DNA of 11,963 nucleotides, from assembly GCA_937988705.1 (NCBI GenBank), contig CALKIA010000444.1, forward strand, positions 1-11,963. The letters are read 5' to 3'. This document shows positions 1 to 6,827 of this stretch, in pieces. The stretch is from an uncultured Chloroflexota bacterium (GTDB lineage: Bacteria > Chloroflexota > Anaerolineae > Aggregatilineales > Phototrophicaceae). The position numbers and the translations under genes are program-made. Positions within the stretch are counted from its first letter, which is position 1. Every line of letters starts with the position of its first letter. The notes beneath the pieces are model-generated. The model ran no database searches. It was not told where the DNA came from and saw nothing but the letters and a program-made list of their open reading frames with translations.

Positions 1-430
1 TCGAATAGATGAAAATCATCAGCACCGCGAACGGCACCATGAACAGCATCGGCACAGTCAGCGGGTCCACCAGCACGCCCATGTTGAAGGTCGTATTGCC
101 CGTGTTCATCCACGCCAGCGCGCTGTGGAACACCGTCGCGCCGAGGTCGTGCAGGCTCGTCGCCTGTCCCACCACCTGCCACGCGATGAGCCACGCCATC
201 ACGACGCCGCTCATGCCGACGATAATGCTCACCACGCGGCTGCGCGCGGTGACGACGGGCACGAGCATGCCCTCGTAGTCTGGGTGATGTCCGCCGTATT
301 CCTCACTGGTCGCCGGGATGAGCTTGCTGCGGTTTGTCAGCAACGTAATGATGACAAACGCCAGCAGCGGCCCCACCGGGATCAACCAGGGGAGAAAGTT
401 GGGGTCATTGATAAATGCGTTAAAATCCAT
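1..430 (-). CDS. nuoL: NADH-quinone oxidoreductase subunit L, N-terminal part (runs off the left edge)
   Basis: Reading the minus strand from the ATG at 428-430 gives 143 residues with no stop before the window edge. NuoL is the large antiporter-like subunit at the far end of the complex I membrane arm and helps couple quinone reduction to proton pumping. The visible part has a first membrane helix (about 12-32), a hydrophilic loop (about 33-65), a second helix (about 66-90), and the conserved segment VDPLTVPMLF at 121-130, which matches the NuoL family just before its third helix. The lysines and glutamates used in proton transfer lie beyond the edge. The start is 9 bases after the nuoK stop, and AAGGGT at the end of nuoK is a plausible ribosome binding site. 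Its place after nuoK supports NuoL over NuoM or NuoN. The loop after helix 1 is longer than in E. coli NuoL. Confidence 0.9.
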   Translation of the reverse strand, partial: MDFNAFINDPNFLPWLIPVGPLLAFVIITLLTNRSKLIPATSEEYGGHHPDYEGMLVPVVTARSRVVSIIVGMSGVVMAWLIAWQVVGQATSLHDLGATVFHSALAWMNTGNTTFNMGVLVDPLTVPMLFMVPFAVLMIFIYS

Positions 431-439
431 AATCGAGTA

Positions 440-748
440 TTAACCCTTCAAAAGGTTGACATCTTCGACCACGACCGACCGGCGGCTGCGGTAGACCGAG
501 ATGATGATCGCCAGCCCGACGGCCGCTTCGGCAGCCGCCACGACGAATACGAAGGCCGCGAACGCCTGCCCGGCCATGTTTTCCGGTGCCATATAGCGCC
601 AGAAGGCGATCAGATTGATGTTGACAGCGGAGAGCATGAGTTCCACGCTCATCAGGATCGCGACCGCGTTACGACGGGCTAACACGCCGTACACGCCGAT
701 TGAAAACATGCCGGCGGCCACCAGCAGATACATCCATAACGGAATCAT
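440..748 (-). CDS. nuoK: NADH-quinone oxidoreductase subunit K
   Basis: A protein of 102 residues, the usual NuoK length, with three predicted membrane helices. NuoK is a small antiporter-related subunit of the complex I membrane arm. The two membrane glutamates needed for proton translocation in the family are visible: E36 in MSVELMLS and E74 in AAAEAAVGLA (E36 and E72 in E. coli). The reading frame is open upstream to 796, but the ATG at 746-748 is chosen because AGGAG sits 10 bases before it and the product then begins MIPLWMYLLV like its relatives. The nuoJ stop codon overlaps this ribosome binding site (gap 13 bases), which suggests coupled translation. nuoL follows 9 bases downstream. 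Confidence 0.95.
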   Translation of the reverse strand: MIPLWMYLLVAAGMFSIGVYGVLARRNAVAILMSVELMLSAVNINLIAFWRYMAPENMAGQAFAAFVFVVAAAEAAVGLAIIISVYRSRRSVVVEDVNLLKG

Positions 749-761
749 GTCGATCTCGCTC

Positions 762-1286
762 CTATTCCGTATCGCGCGCCAGCACAATCGCGCCAATCAT
801 CGCCCCCGTCAGGAGCAGTGACGCCACCTGAAACGGAAGGACGTATTGATTGCCGTCGACGAGTGCCACGCCCAAATCTTCAGTGGTCGCCACGTTATCG
901 CTCACGGGCCGATTCGGGTTAATCCCGTTTTCACCCCACACGGGCAAAATGACGCCGAGCCCGAGCATCACGAACAGCAAAACTCCGACGATCGCGCTCA
1001 TCCACCACTGGCGGTTGAGGATTTCGCTCATTTGCGTCATACCGCGCGTGAGCATCACCGCGAAGATGATCAGAATCGCAATCGCGCCGATGTAGACGAG
1101 CACCTGAACCACCGCCATGAACGGCGCGCTGAGCAGGACAAAAAAGCCCGCGCCGCCGAACAAGCTGACGATCAGATACAGCGCGCCGTGAATCAAGTTA
1201 CGGCTGGTGACGACGCCCAATGCCCCGCCCAGCGCAAACAGCGCAAAGATGAAAAAGGCGATGGTCTGTGCGTTTAATTCAAGCAT
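762..1286 (-). CDS. nuoJ: NADH-quinone oxidoreductase subunit J
   Basis: A protein of 174 residues with five predicted membrane helices, typical for NuoJ, a complex I membrane-arm subunit next to NuoK and NuoA. The diagnostic third helix is present (VQVLVYIGAIAILIIF at about 60-75), where family members carry a helix distortion involved in coupling quinone chemistry to proton movement. A loop at about 117-150 rich in N, D and P separates helix 4 from helix 5. The ATG at 1284-1286 has GGAG 10 bases upstream. The gene starts 33 bases after nuoH. In the most common bacterial order nuoI lies between nuoH and nuoJ; it is missing here. Confidence 0.95.
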   Translation of the reverse strand: MLELNAQTIAFFIFALFALGGALGVVTSRNLIHGALYLIVSLFGGAGFFVLLSAPFMAVVQVLVYIGAIAILIIFAVMLTRGMTQMSEILNRQWWMSAIVGVLLFVMLGLGVILPVWGENGINPNRPVSDNVATTEDLGVALVDGNQYVLPFQVASLLLTGAMIGAIVLARDTE

Positions 1287-1319
1287 GAGTGTGTTTCTCC
1301 ATCCATTCCATTCGCCCGA

Positions 1320-2561
1320 TTAATGTGCGGCTGACGGGACATCGTGCGCCTCGGCGATGACGACCGCCGCGCCCGACGTTTCCGACCGCGCTTGCCGACC
1401 AAAGCGGCGGATCATTTCCAAAGCTACGGCAATCGTCAGCAGGTTGCCCACGAACAGCACCAGCGCCTGCGGTAGATTCGCCAGAAAATCCGTCTCGCCG
1501 GGCACGGGCGCAATGCCGAGCGCCTTCGTCACTTGCAGCAAAAAGGCCACGACGACGACGTTGACAATTGCCACCGGCACGAGGAATTTCCAGTTGAAAC
1601 CCATCATCTGGTCAATGCGCACGCGCGGAACGGTCGCACGCAGGATCAACGAGGGGATGTACAGCGCACCCGTCTTGAGGAACAGGTAGATGAAGCCGAG
1701 CAGCGGAACTTCCGTCGCGCCGGGGCCAGACCAGCCGCCCAGGAAGATTACCGCGAACAGCAGGTTCGCCGTGAATGCGTGCATGAATTCGTTCGCCATG
1801 AACAGGCCGAATTTCATGCCGGAATATTCGATGTTGTACCCGGCTACGAGTTCCGATTCCGCTTCAATCAGGTCGAAGGGCGCGCGCCCCGTTTCGGCCA
1901 GGTTGGAGATGTAGAACAGCAGCGCCGACACGAACGCCGGGACAATGAACCACATGCCTTGCTGTGCCACCACCAGCGACTGCATGGAGAGCGTCCCCGC
2001 GATCATTACCGGGACGAGCAGCGCCAACACCATCGGCACTTCATAGCTCACCAGCGCCGCCACCACGCGGAACGCGCCAAGCAGCGCGTACTTGTTGTTG
2101 CTCGACCAGCCCGCCATCATGATCGCCAGCGTGCCGATTGAACCAATCGCCGTGAAGTACAGCACGCCGATGCTCAAGTCAACGCCGATATTCACCGGGC
2201 TGAACGGAATCACCGCCCACATCATCGTCGTCGACAACGTCGCGATGATCGGGGCGAGGTTGAAAATCGTGCGATCCGCCCCGGCCGGGGTGATATCTTC
2301 CTTGATGATCAGCTTGAGAGCATCGGCGATGTTCTGAAACAAGCCAAACGGCCCGACACGGTTGGGACCCAGACGATCCTGCACGCGAGCAGCGACCTTG
2401 CGTTCCATCCAGATCAGCAGGATGACCAGCACCAGCGGGAAAAGTGCGACGAGGACGACGCCAATCAAAATCGAGATGAACTGCGCCAATCCCGGATCAA
2501 CGCCGCTGCTGGTCAGGCACGGCGCCATCGTCTGAATGACGTTGATACACTGCTGTTCCAT
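1320..2561 (-). CDS. nuoH: NADH-quinone oxidoreductase subunit H
   Basis: A protein of 413 residues, slightly longer than E. coli NuoH (about 325) because of an extended N-terminus and a polar C-terminal tail (about 385-413). NuoH forms the heel of complex I and, with NuoB and NuoD, lines the quinone chamber. Family signatures run in order: ERKVAARVQDRLGPNRVGP at 53-71, ADALKLIIKED at 79-89, GWSSNNKYALLGAFR at 151-165, the acidic quinone-tunnel loop RAPFDLIEAESELVAGYN at 226-243, and RVRIDQMMGFNWKFL at 313-327. The ATG at 2559-2561 has GGAG 8 bases upstream. The next upstream gene is nuoA, 29 bases away, with no nuoBCDEFG between them. Confidence 0.96.
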   Translation of the reverse strand: MEQQCINVIQTMAPCLTSSGVDPGLAQFISILIGVVLVALFPLVLVILLIWMERKVAARVQDRLGPNRVGPFGLFQNIADALKLIIKEDITPAGADRTIFNLAPIIATLSTTMMWAVIPFSPVNIGVDLSIGVLYFTAIGSIGTLAIMMAGWSSNNKYALLGAFRVVAALVSYEVPMVLALLVPVMIAGTLSMQSLVVAQQGMWFIVPAFVSALLFYISNLAETGRAPFDLIEAESELVAGYNIEYSGMKFGLFMANEFMHAFTANLLFAVIFLGGWSGPGATEVPLLGFIYLFLKTGALYIPSLILRATVPRVRIDQMMGFNWKFLVPVAIVNVVVVAFLLQVTKALGIAPVPGETDFLANLPQALVLFVGNLLTIAVALEMIRRFGRQARSETSGAAVVIAEAHDVPSAAH

Positions 2562-2590
2562 GAATTACTCCGAATTTTCCTAGCCGGTAG

Positions 2591-2953
2591 TTATGCCCAT
2601 TCAAGCGCGTTTTTGCGCCAGGCGTAGATCAGCGCGTCCGTCAGCAAGAAGATGAACAGCAGCCCCGCCGCAAACGCGAAAAAGTCCAGCTGGTTGTACG
2701 CCATCGCCCACGGGAACAAGAAGATCAGTTCGACGTCAAAGACGAGGAACACCAAACCGTAAATGTAGTACTGCACCTTGAACTGCACCCACGTGTCACC
2801 GACCGTTTCCACGCCGCACTCGTAGGTCTGCATCTTGATCGCGTTGGCTCTTCGCGGGCGAAAAATCCACGAGACAAGCAGCGGCGTCGCAGGAAAGACC
2901 CACGCAAGCGCCATGAACACCCCGATGAACGCCCACTCGTTGACTACACTCAT
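2591..2953 (-). CDS. nuoA: NADH-quinone oxidoreductase subunit A
   Basis: A protein of 120 residues, the normal NuoA (ND3) length, with three membrane helices at about 7-30, 62-82 and 90-112. NuoA sits next to NuoH and its long loop reaches the quinone site. That loop carries the ND3-type cysteine C46 in YECGVE, followed by VQFKVQYYIYGLVFLVFD (56-73) and FLFPWA. The frame stays open to 3136, but the ATG at 2951-2953 is chosen because a GAGGGG ribosome binding site lies just upstream and because the longer form would add a tail unlike the family and would extend across the predicted promoter. It is the first gene of the operon. Confidence 0.95.
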   Translation of the reverse strand: MSVVNEWAFIGVFMALAWVFPATPLLVSWIFRPRRANAIKMQTYECGVETVGDTWVQFKVQYYIYGLVFLVFDVELIFLFPWAMAYNQLDFFAFAAGLLFIFLLTDALIYAWRKNALEWA

Positions 2954-3040
2954 AAGAGTCCCCTCAGCAAAAAATCGTCTGACTGAATCAATTCGTCCGC
3001 CTCTGGCGACGCGGTCTTCAGTTTGCGAAAAATGGATCAA

Positions 3041-3057
3041 CCGTTTGTGATAAACGG
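3041..3057. promoter_or_regulatory. Inverted repeat at the predicted nuo start point (possible operator)
   Basis: CCGTTT-GTGAT-AAACGG is a perfect 6-bp inverted repeat around a 5-base centre. It overlaps the expected first transcribed bases of the nuo operon, where a repressor site would act. It could equally be a short hairpin at the 5' end of the leader. No known regulator consensus is matched with confidence. Confidence 0.35.
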
Positions 3058-3062
3058 CGCTA

Positions 3063-3091
3063 AGTATAGCAAACCGACCCATTGGTTGCAA
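3063..3091 (-). promoter_or_regulatory. Predicted promoter of the nuo membrane-arm operon
   Basis: On the minus strand, TTGCAA (3086-3091) is followed after exactly 17 bases by TATACT (3063-3068), a close match to a housekeeping sigma-70 promoter. Transcription would start near 3056, leaving a leader of about 100 bases before nuoA. No transcript data are available to confirm it. Confidence 0.7.
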
Positions 3092-3217
3092 AGATCGCAC
3101 ACCCGCGGATTGTAGCTGACTTTCGCCGCAATTCACAAGGAACGGAATGTCGAATCCGCATTTACACTGGAAGTATTGAGAAAATTCATCATACCCCGTT
3201 TTTTGGGAGCCGTCTTC

Positions 3218-4516
3218 ATGAATCGTTTACGCTTTTCAGTTTTTATCGCCGTCAGCGTGTGCATCCTGTTTCCCATCACCGCGCAGGCGCAGTACGAAAC
3301 CATCGGCTGGGAAGGCAATTATGTCTTCACCACGAACGACGGTTCGCAGCCGATTGGGATGGAAGTCGTCTACATGGGGCCTTGGAATCAGGTGACGTGG
3401 TTCGCCGATCAGGCCACGGCGATTATCGGCGTCGGCCTGCCGCTCAGCTCGTTACAGTTAGCTATCGCCAGTGAAATTACCTGTATGATTCAGGTTTTCA
3501 ATGTGGCGGCTGATGGTTCGCTCAATGGCACCTGGGCGTCGTCCTTCACCGGCTTAGGTCAAGCCACCGCCACGCCCACCGCGGACGCAACCGCCAACAA
3601 CCGTATTTACCGCTCGCAAGGCGTCAACCCGGACGGTTCGCAGTTCGCCGGGACTTTGGAAGTCGCCAGCGCGGGAACGGATATCTACACCCTCGCCTGG
3701 GCCTACGACGATGGCACGAGTCTGGACGGCATCGGCATGCGCTCCGGCGATCACCTGCTCGTCGCCGCAGACGCCGATCCCGCTACCGACTGCACCGTCG
3801 GCATGGTGAGCAAATTCGACAACGGCTCGATCCAGTGGGATTGGGCGCGCCAGAACCTGAGCACCAGCATCACCAGCAATCTGGGCAGCCCCGTCTACTT
3901 GGCACAGAACTACACCATTGCGGGCATTCAAACCGCCGACCAGAGCGCCTATACGGGCGTGCTCGGCTTCGAACCGGGGCCGATTGTGTCCCGGTACAGC
4001 GTCGGTTTCACGGTCAACACCGCCAGCCAACCCGACCCCGTCTCAGCGGTGGCCGTACTGCGCGGCAACCAATTGATGTTCGTCTATGGCGGCCAACAGT
4101 GCATCGCGGTCAACCATGCCGTGATGGCCGATGGTCGGCTGTTCACGCTCAGCGCCAATATGATGGATGTCATGGTCGGCGTGACGGTGCAAAACCAGAT
4201 TGACACGACCCAAGGCATGGGCACCTTTACGCTCGGCGGTGACGCGGTCGGCAGTGTGACGGTCGCCCCGGTGACCAATGAAATCTACGCCAGCGACGGC
4301 ATCTTCGAAATCGCCGAGAACACCCCCATTGACATGGACGGCATTTACCTGCGCGATAATGGCTTCATGGCGGGCGTGTATGCTCCCGGCGGTGATGTCT
4401 CCGATTGCTACGTGCAGAGCGGCACGATCGCCCCGGATGGCACGATCACGATGGATTACACCAAGTTCGGCAGCAGCGCCATCCTCGGCAGTGAACTCCT
4501 CACACCGCTGACATAA
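3218..4516 (+). CDS. Secreted protein of four ~103-residue cysteine-bearing repeats, function unknown
   Basis: Not recognised as a known family. The product is 432 residues. The ATG at 3218 is chosen over an in-frame TTG at 3176 because GGGAG lies 8 bases before it and the product then begins with a clean signal peptide: basic MNRLR, a hydrophobic core, and a probable cleavage site after AQA (about residue 24). The mature protein has no membrane helix. It appears to be four tandem units whose single cysteines fall at C89, C192, C295 and C397, spaced 103, 103 and 102 residues. Around each cysteine is a loose pattern: hydrophobic strand, C-x-[VI] or similar, then 7-11 residues on a DG or NG turn followed by a short strand (ADGSLNGTW, DNGSIQWDW, ADGRLFTLS, PDGTITMDY). 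This suggests a beta-rich envelope or extracellular protein. The gene stands alone, divergent from nuoA, and is followed by a terminator-like hairpin. Confidence 0.8.
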   Translation: MNRLRFSVFIAVSVCILFPITAQAQYETIGWEGNYVFTTNDGSQPIGMEVVYMGPWNQVTWFADQATAIIGVGLPLSSLQLAIASEITCMIQVFNVAADGSLNGTWASSFTGLGQATATPTADATANNRIYRSQGVNPDGSQFAGTLEVASAGTDIYTLAWAYDDGTSLDGIGMRSGDHLLVAADADPATDCTVGMVSKFDNGSIQWDWARQNLSTSITSNLGSPVYLAQNYTIAGIQTADQSAYTGVLGFEPGPIVSRYSVGFTVNTASQPDPVSAVAVLRGNQLMFVYGGQQCIAVNHAVMADGRLFTLSANMMDVMVGVTVQNQIDTTQGMGTFTLGGDAVGSVTVAPVTNEIYASDGIFEIAENTPIDMDGIYLRDNGFMAGVYAPGGDVSDCYVQSGTIAPDGTITMDYTKFGSSAILGSELLTPLT

Positions 4517-4540
4517 GTTCTACAGCACCAACTCTCGTAG

Positions 4541-4569
4541 GGACGAGGCATGCCTCGTCCTTTTTGTTT
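4541..4569 (+). terminator. Palindromic repeat with T run, likely terminator
   Basis: A perfect 20-bp palindrome (4541-4560, GGACGAGGCA and its complement) is followed directly by TTTTTGTTT. It lies 25 bases after the stop of the secreted protein gene and before the promoter of the next operon, so it fits a factor-independent terminator. Preceded by CTCGTAG, it also belongs to the same repeat family as the palindromes at 7748 and 7826, which suggests a dispersed repeat acting as a terminator here. Confidence 0.65.
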
Positions 4570-4606
4570 CCCAGCGCCCATCCCCGCTAGGTCGCGCCCC
4601 TGAATC

Positions 4607-4615
4607 TGCTATAAT
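4607..4615 (+). promoter_or_regulatory. Extended -10 promoter of the femX operon
   Basis: TGC-TATAAT (4607-4615) is a perfect extended -10 element; no good -35 is seen at the usual distance, which extended -10 promoters tolerate. The expected start of transcription is near 4622. This argues against the in-frame ATG at 4614, which overlaps the TATAAT, and in favour of the ATG at 4650 as the start of the first femX gene. Confidence 0.65.
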
Positions 4616-4649
4616 GCCCCTGATTGATGTGCAGCTTTTCGGGGAATCC

Positions 4650-5684
4650 ATGCTCAACGTGATCACGCCTTCCGCGCCAGACTGGGACGCCTTCGTCCAT
4701 ACTCACCCCCGCGCCCACGTCTTGCAGGCGGCGCGCTGGGCCGGCCTCAAAGGCGCGTACGGCTGGAAATCAGATCACGTCGCGCTGGCGGACGGCGGGC
4801 AGATTGTCGCGGGCGCGCAGATCCTCTTTCGACCGCTCCCCTTCCGACTCGGCACACTCGCCTATGTCGCGATGGGGCCGCTGTTCACCGATCCTGCGCA
4901 GGCATCCCCATTGTGGGATGCCATTCATAAGTGCGCCAAGCGGCACGGTGCGGCGTTTCTACGCTGTGAACCGGGCATCTTCGCCGCGGGCGAACGTCAA
5001 CCCGATCTCGCCGCGCTCGGCTTTCGCCCCACTGACCAGACCATTCAGCCCCCCAACACGGTGCTGATCGACATCACCCCGGACGATGAGACGATTCTCG
5101 CCCGCATGAATCAGGGCACGCGCCGCAAAATCCGCCAGAGCCTGAAAAACGAGGTGCGCTACTTTGAAGGCACGCGCGCAGATATGGCGCAGTTCAATGC
5201 CATTATGCAAACGACCGGTTCGCGCAATGAATTCGGCGTGCATGCTCCCGATTACTACGACCTCGCCTACGATCTGTTTGTGCCACACGACGCCGCGCTG
5301 ATTCTGGCGGAACATGAAGGTGACACGCTCGCCGGGATCATGGTGTTCGCGCTCGGTCAAACGGCCTGGTATCTGTACGGCGCGTCGTCCAACGACAAGC
5401 GCAACCTCATGGCGACCTACGGCGTTCAGTGGACAGCGATCCAGTGGGCGAAGGCGCGCGGCTGCACGCAGTACGATTTGTGGGGCATCCCCGACGCGCC
5501 GCCGGAACAACTCGAAGCCGAATTCGAAACACGCTCGGATGGTTTATGGGGCGTCTACGGCTTCAAACGCGGCTGGGGCGGCACGGTAACACGTGCGCTC
5601 GGCACGTGGGACAAAGTCTACAACCCGATCATTTACGCAGCCTATCAATGGGCTGTCAGCCGCCGCGACCGCACGACCGCCTGA
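4650..5684 (+). CDS. FemABX-family aminoacyltransferase (first of a tandem pair)
   Basis: A cytoplasmic protein of 344 residues, in the usual size range for the FemABX family, which transfers amino acids from aminoacyl-tRNA to the peptidoglycan precursor to build the cross-bridge. It has two GNAT-like halves. Recognisable signatures are LQAARWAGLKGAYGW (25-39) in the first half, NQGTRRKIRQ (154-163) at the substrate loop, and in the second half WYLYGASSNDKRN (240-252), QWAKARGCTQYDLWGI (265-280) and GVYGFKRGWGG (301-311). The start follows GGGGA and lies downstream of the predicted transcription start. The next gene is a clear paralogue 15 bases downstream. The exact amino acid and acceptor cannot be read from sequence; some relatives act on other substrates. 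Confidence 0.88.
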   Translation: MLNVITPSAPDWDAFVHTHPRAHVLQAARWAGLKGAYGWKSDHVALADGGQIVAGAQILFRPLPFRLGTLAYVAMGPLFTDPAQASPLWDAIHKCAKRHGAAFLRCEPGIFAAGERQPDLAALGFRPTDQTIQPPNTVLIDITPDDETILARMNQGTRRKIRQSLKNEVRYFEGTRADMAQFNAIMQTTGSRNEFGVHAPDYYDLAYDLFVPHDAALILAEHEGDTLAGIMVFALGQTAWYLYGASSNDKRNLMATYGVQWTAIQWAKARGCTQYDLWGIPDAPPEQLEAEFETRSDGLWGVYGFKRGWGGTVTRALGTWDKVYNPIIYAAYQWAVSRRDRTTA

Positions 5685-5699
5685 TCTTATGGAGAAGTT

Positions 5700-6827
5700 G
5701 TGACCGATCTGACGATAGATATCATCACCGACCGCGCTATCTGGAATGACGCGCTGCGTCAGCTTCCCTACGCGCACATTCTGCAAACGTGGGAGTGGGG
5801 CGACTTCAAGCACGTCACAACGGGCTGGCGTCCCATCCGCCTGATGTACAAGCGTGATGATCAGATTGTGGCGATGGCGTCCGTTGGGCTGCGCCGTATC
5901 GGCCCGCTCAATATGCTGTACGTGTCCAAAGGCCCCGCCCTCGCCTATCAGGACGCTGAACTCGCCTCCGATGTGCTCGACCACTTGCAGCGGGCGGCGC
6001 GGCACAATCGCGCGGTGTGGCTCAAAATCGACCCGGATGTGATCGCCGCGACCGGCGTCCCGTCGACCGCTGTCGCTGTCGATGATACCGCCGTCAATCA
6101 GCCCGACGACACGCCCGATCCGGTCGGACAGGGCTTTATGCGGCTGCTGCGTGACCGTCACTGGCGCTTCTCCAACGATCAGGTGCAGTTCCGCAACACG
6201 ATCACCATCGACCTGACGCCGACTGAAGATCAACTGCTGGCGGGCATGAGCCAGAGCACGCGGCGCAAGATCCGCATTGCCGAGCGTGAAGGTGTCACCG
6301 TGCGCACGGGCACCGTCGAAGATTTGCCCCTGCTCTACAACCTCTACCGGGTGACCGGTGAACGCGACAATTTCCTCATCCGCCCTCCGTCATATTATGA
6401 GCAGGCGTGGCGCGTGTTCATCGAAGCTGGCCTCGCCCGCCCATTGATCGCCGAAGTCGACGGCCAGGCTATCGCTCAGGTGATTCTGTTCCACTTCGGC
6501 AAGAAATGCTGGTACTTCTACGGCGCATCCTCCGACGAGCAGCGCGACAAAATGCCGAATTACCTGCTTCAATGGGAAGCCATGCGCTGGGCAAAGCGGC
6601 AGGGCTACACGGTTTACGATATGTGGGGCGCGCCCAACGCCTTCACCGAAGATGATCCGCTGTGGGGCGTCTACAATTTCAAGCGCGGCTTTCGCGGCAC
6701 GGTGACGCGGCACGTCGGCGCGTGGGATTACGCCCCTTACCCGTTCCTCTACAACGGCTTCGAAGAGCTTTATCCCCGTTTCTTAAACTGGATGCGCGGT
6801 CGGCGCAAGAAAGATTCGTCTCCATGA
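5700..6827 (+). CDS. FemABX-family aminoacyltransferase (second of a tandem pair)
   Basis: A protein of 375 residues beginning with GTG, preceded by GGAG 5 bases upstream. It is homologous to the previous gene along its length: LQTWEWGDFKHVTTGW (28-43), SQSTRRKIRIAE (184-195), WYFYGASSDEQRDK (271-284), RWAKRQGYTVYDMWGAP (296-312) and GVYNFKRGFRGTVTR (323-337). The pair probably arose by tandem duplication and has since diverged. This copy has an additional acidic, proline-containing stretch at about 120-145 (VDDTAVNQPDDTPDP) between the first half and the substrate loop. In Gram-positive bacteria paired Fem proteins add successive residues to the interpeptide bridge; the same division of labour is an inference here. 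Its stop overlaps the start of the hydrolase gene as ATGA. Confidence 0.88.
   Translation: MTDLTIDIITDRAIWNDALRQLPYAHILQTWEWGDFKHVTTGWRPIRLMYKRDDQIVAMASVGLRRIGPLNMLYVSKGPALAYQDAELASDVLDHLQRAARHNRAVWLKIDPDVIAATGVPSTAVAVDDTAVNQPDDTPDPVGQGFMRLLRDRHWRFSNDQVQFRNTITIDLTPTEDQLLAGMSQSTRRKIRIAEREGVTVRTGTVEDLPLLYNLYRVTGERDNFLIRPPSYYEQAWRVFIEAGLARPLIAEVDGQAIAQVILFHFGKKCWYFYGASSDEQRDKMPNYLLQWEAMRWAKRQGYTVYDMWGAPNAFTEDDPLWGVYNFKRGFRGTVTRHVGAWDYAPYPFLYNGFEELYPRFLNWMRGRRKKDSSP

Noticed and set aside
125..682. Long plus-strand open frame opposite nuoK and nuoL
   Set aside because: Composition is rich in R, H, D and Q as expected from the complement of membrane-protein codons; the minus strand carries clear conserved NuoL and NuoK sequence.
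1533..2141. Plus-strand open frame of 202 codons inside nuoH
   Set aside because: Antisense shadow in GC-rich sequence, low-complexity R/H/Q protein, no ribosome binding site, fully overlapped by nuoH.
3176..3217. TTG start giving a 14-residue longer secreted protein
   Set aside because: No ribosome binding site before the TTG; the ATG at 3218 has GGGAG at good spacing and yields a normal signal peptide.
4614..4649. ATG at 4614 as start of the first femX gene
   Set aside because: It overlaps the TATAAT box and lies upstream of the expected transcription start; no ribosome binding site precedes it.
4959..5510. Minus-strand open frame inside the first femX gene
   Set aside because: No recognisable domain and no start signal; lies within a well-supported FemABX gene.
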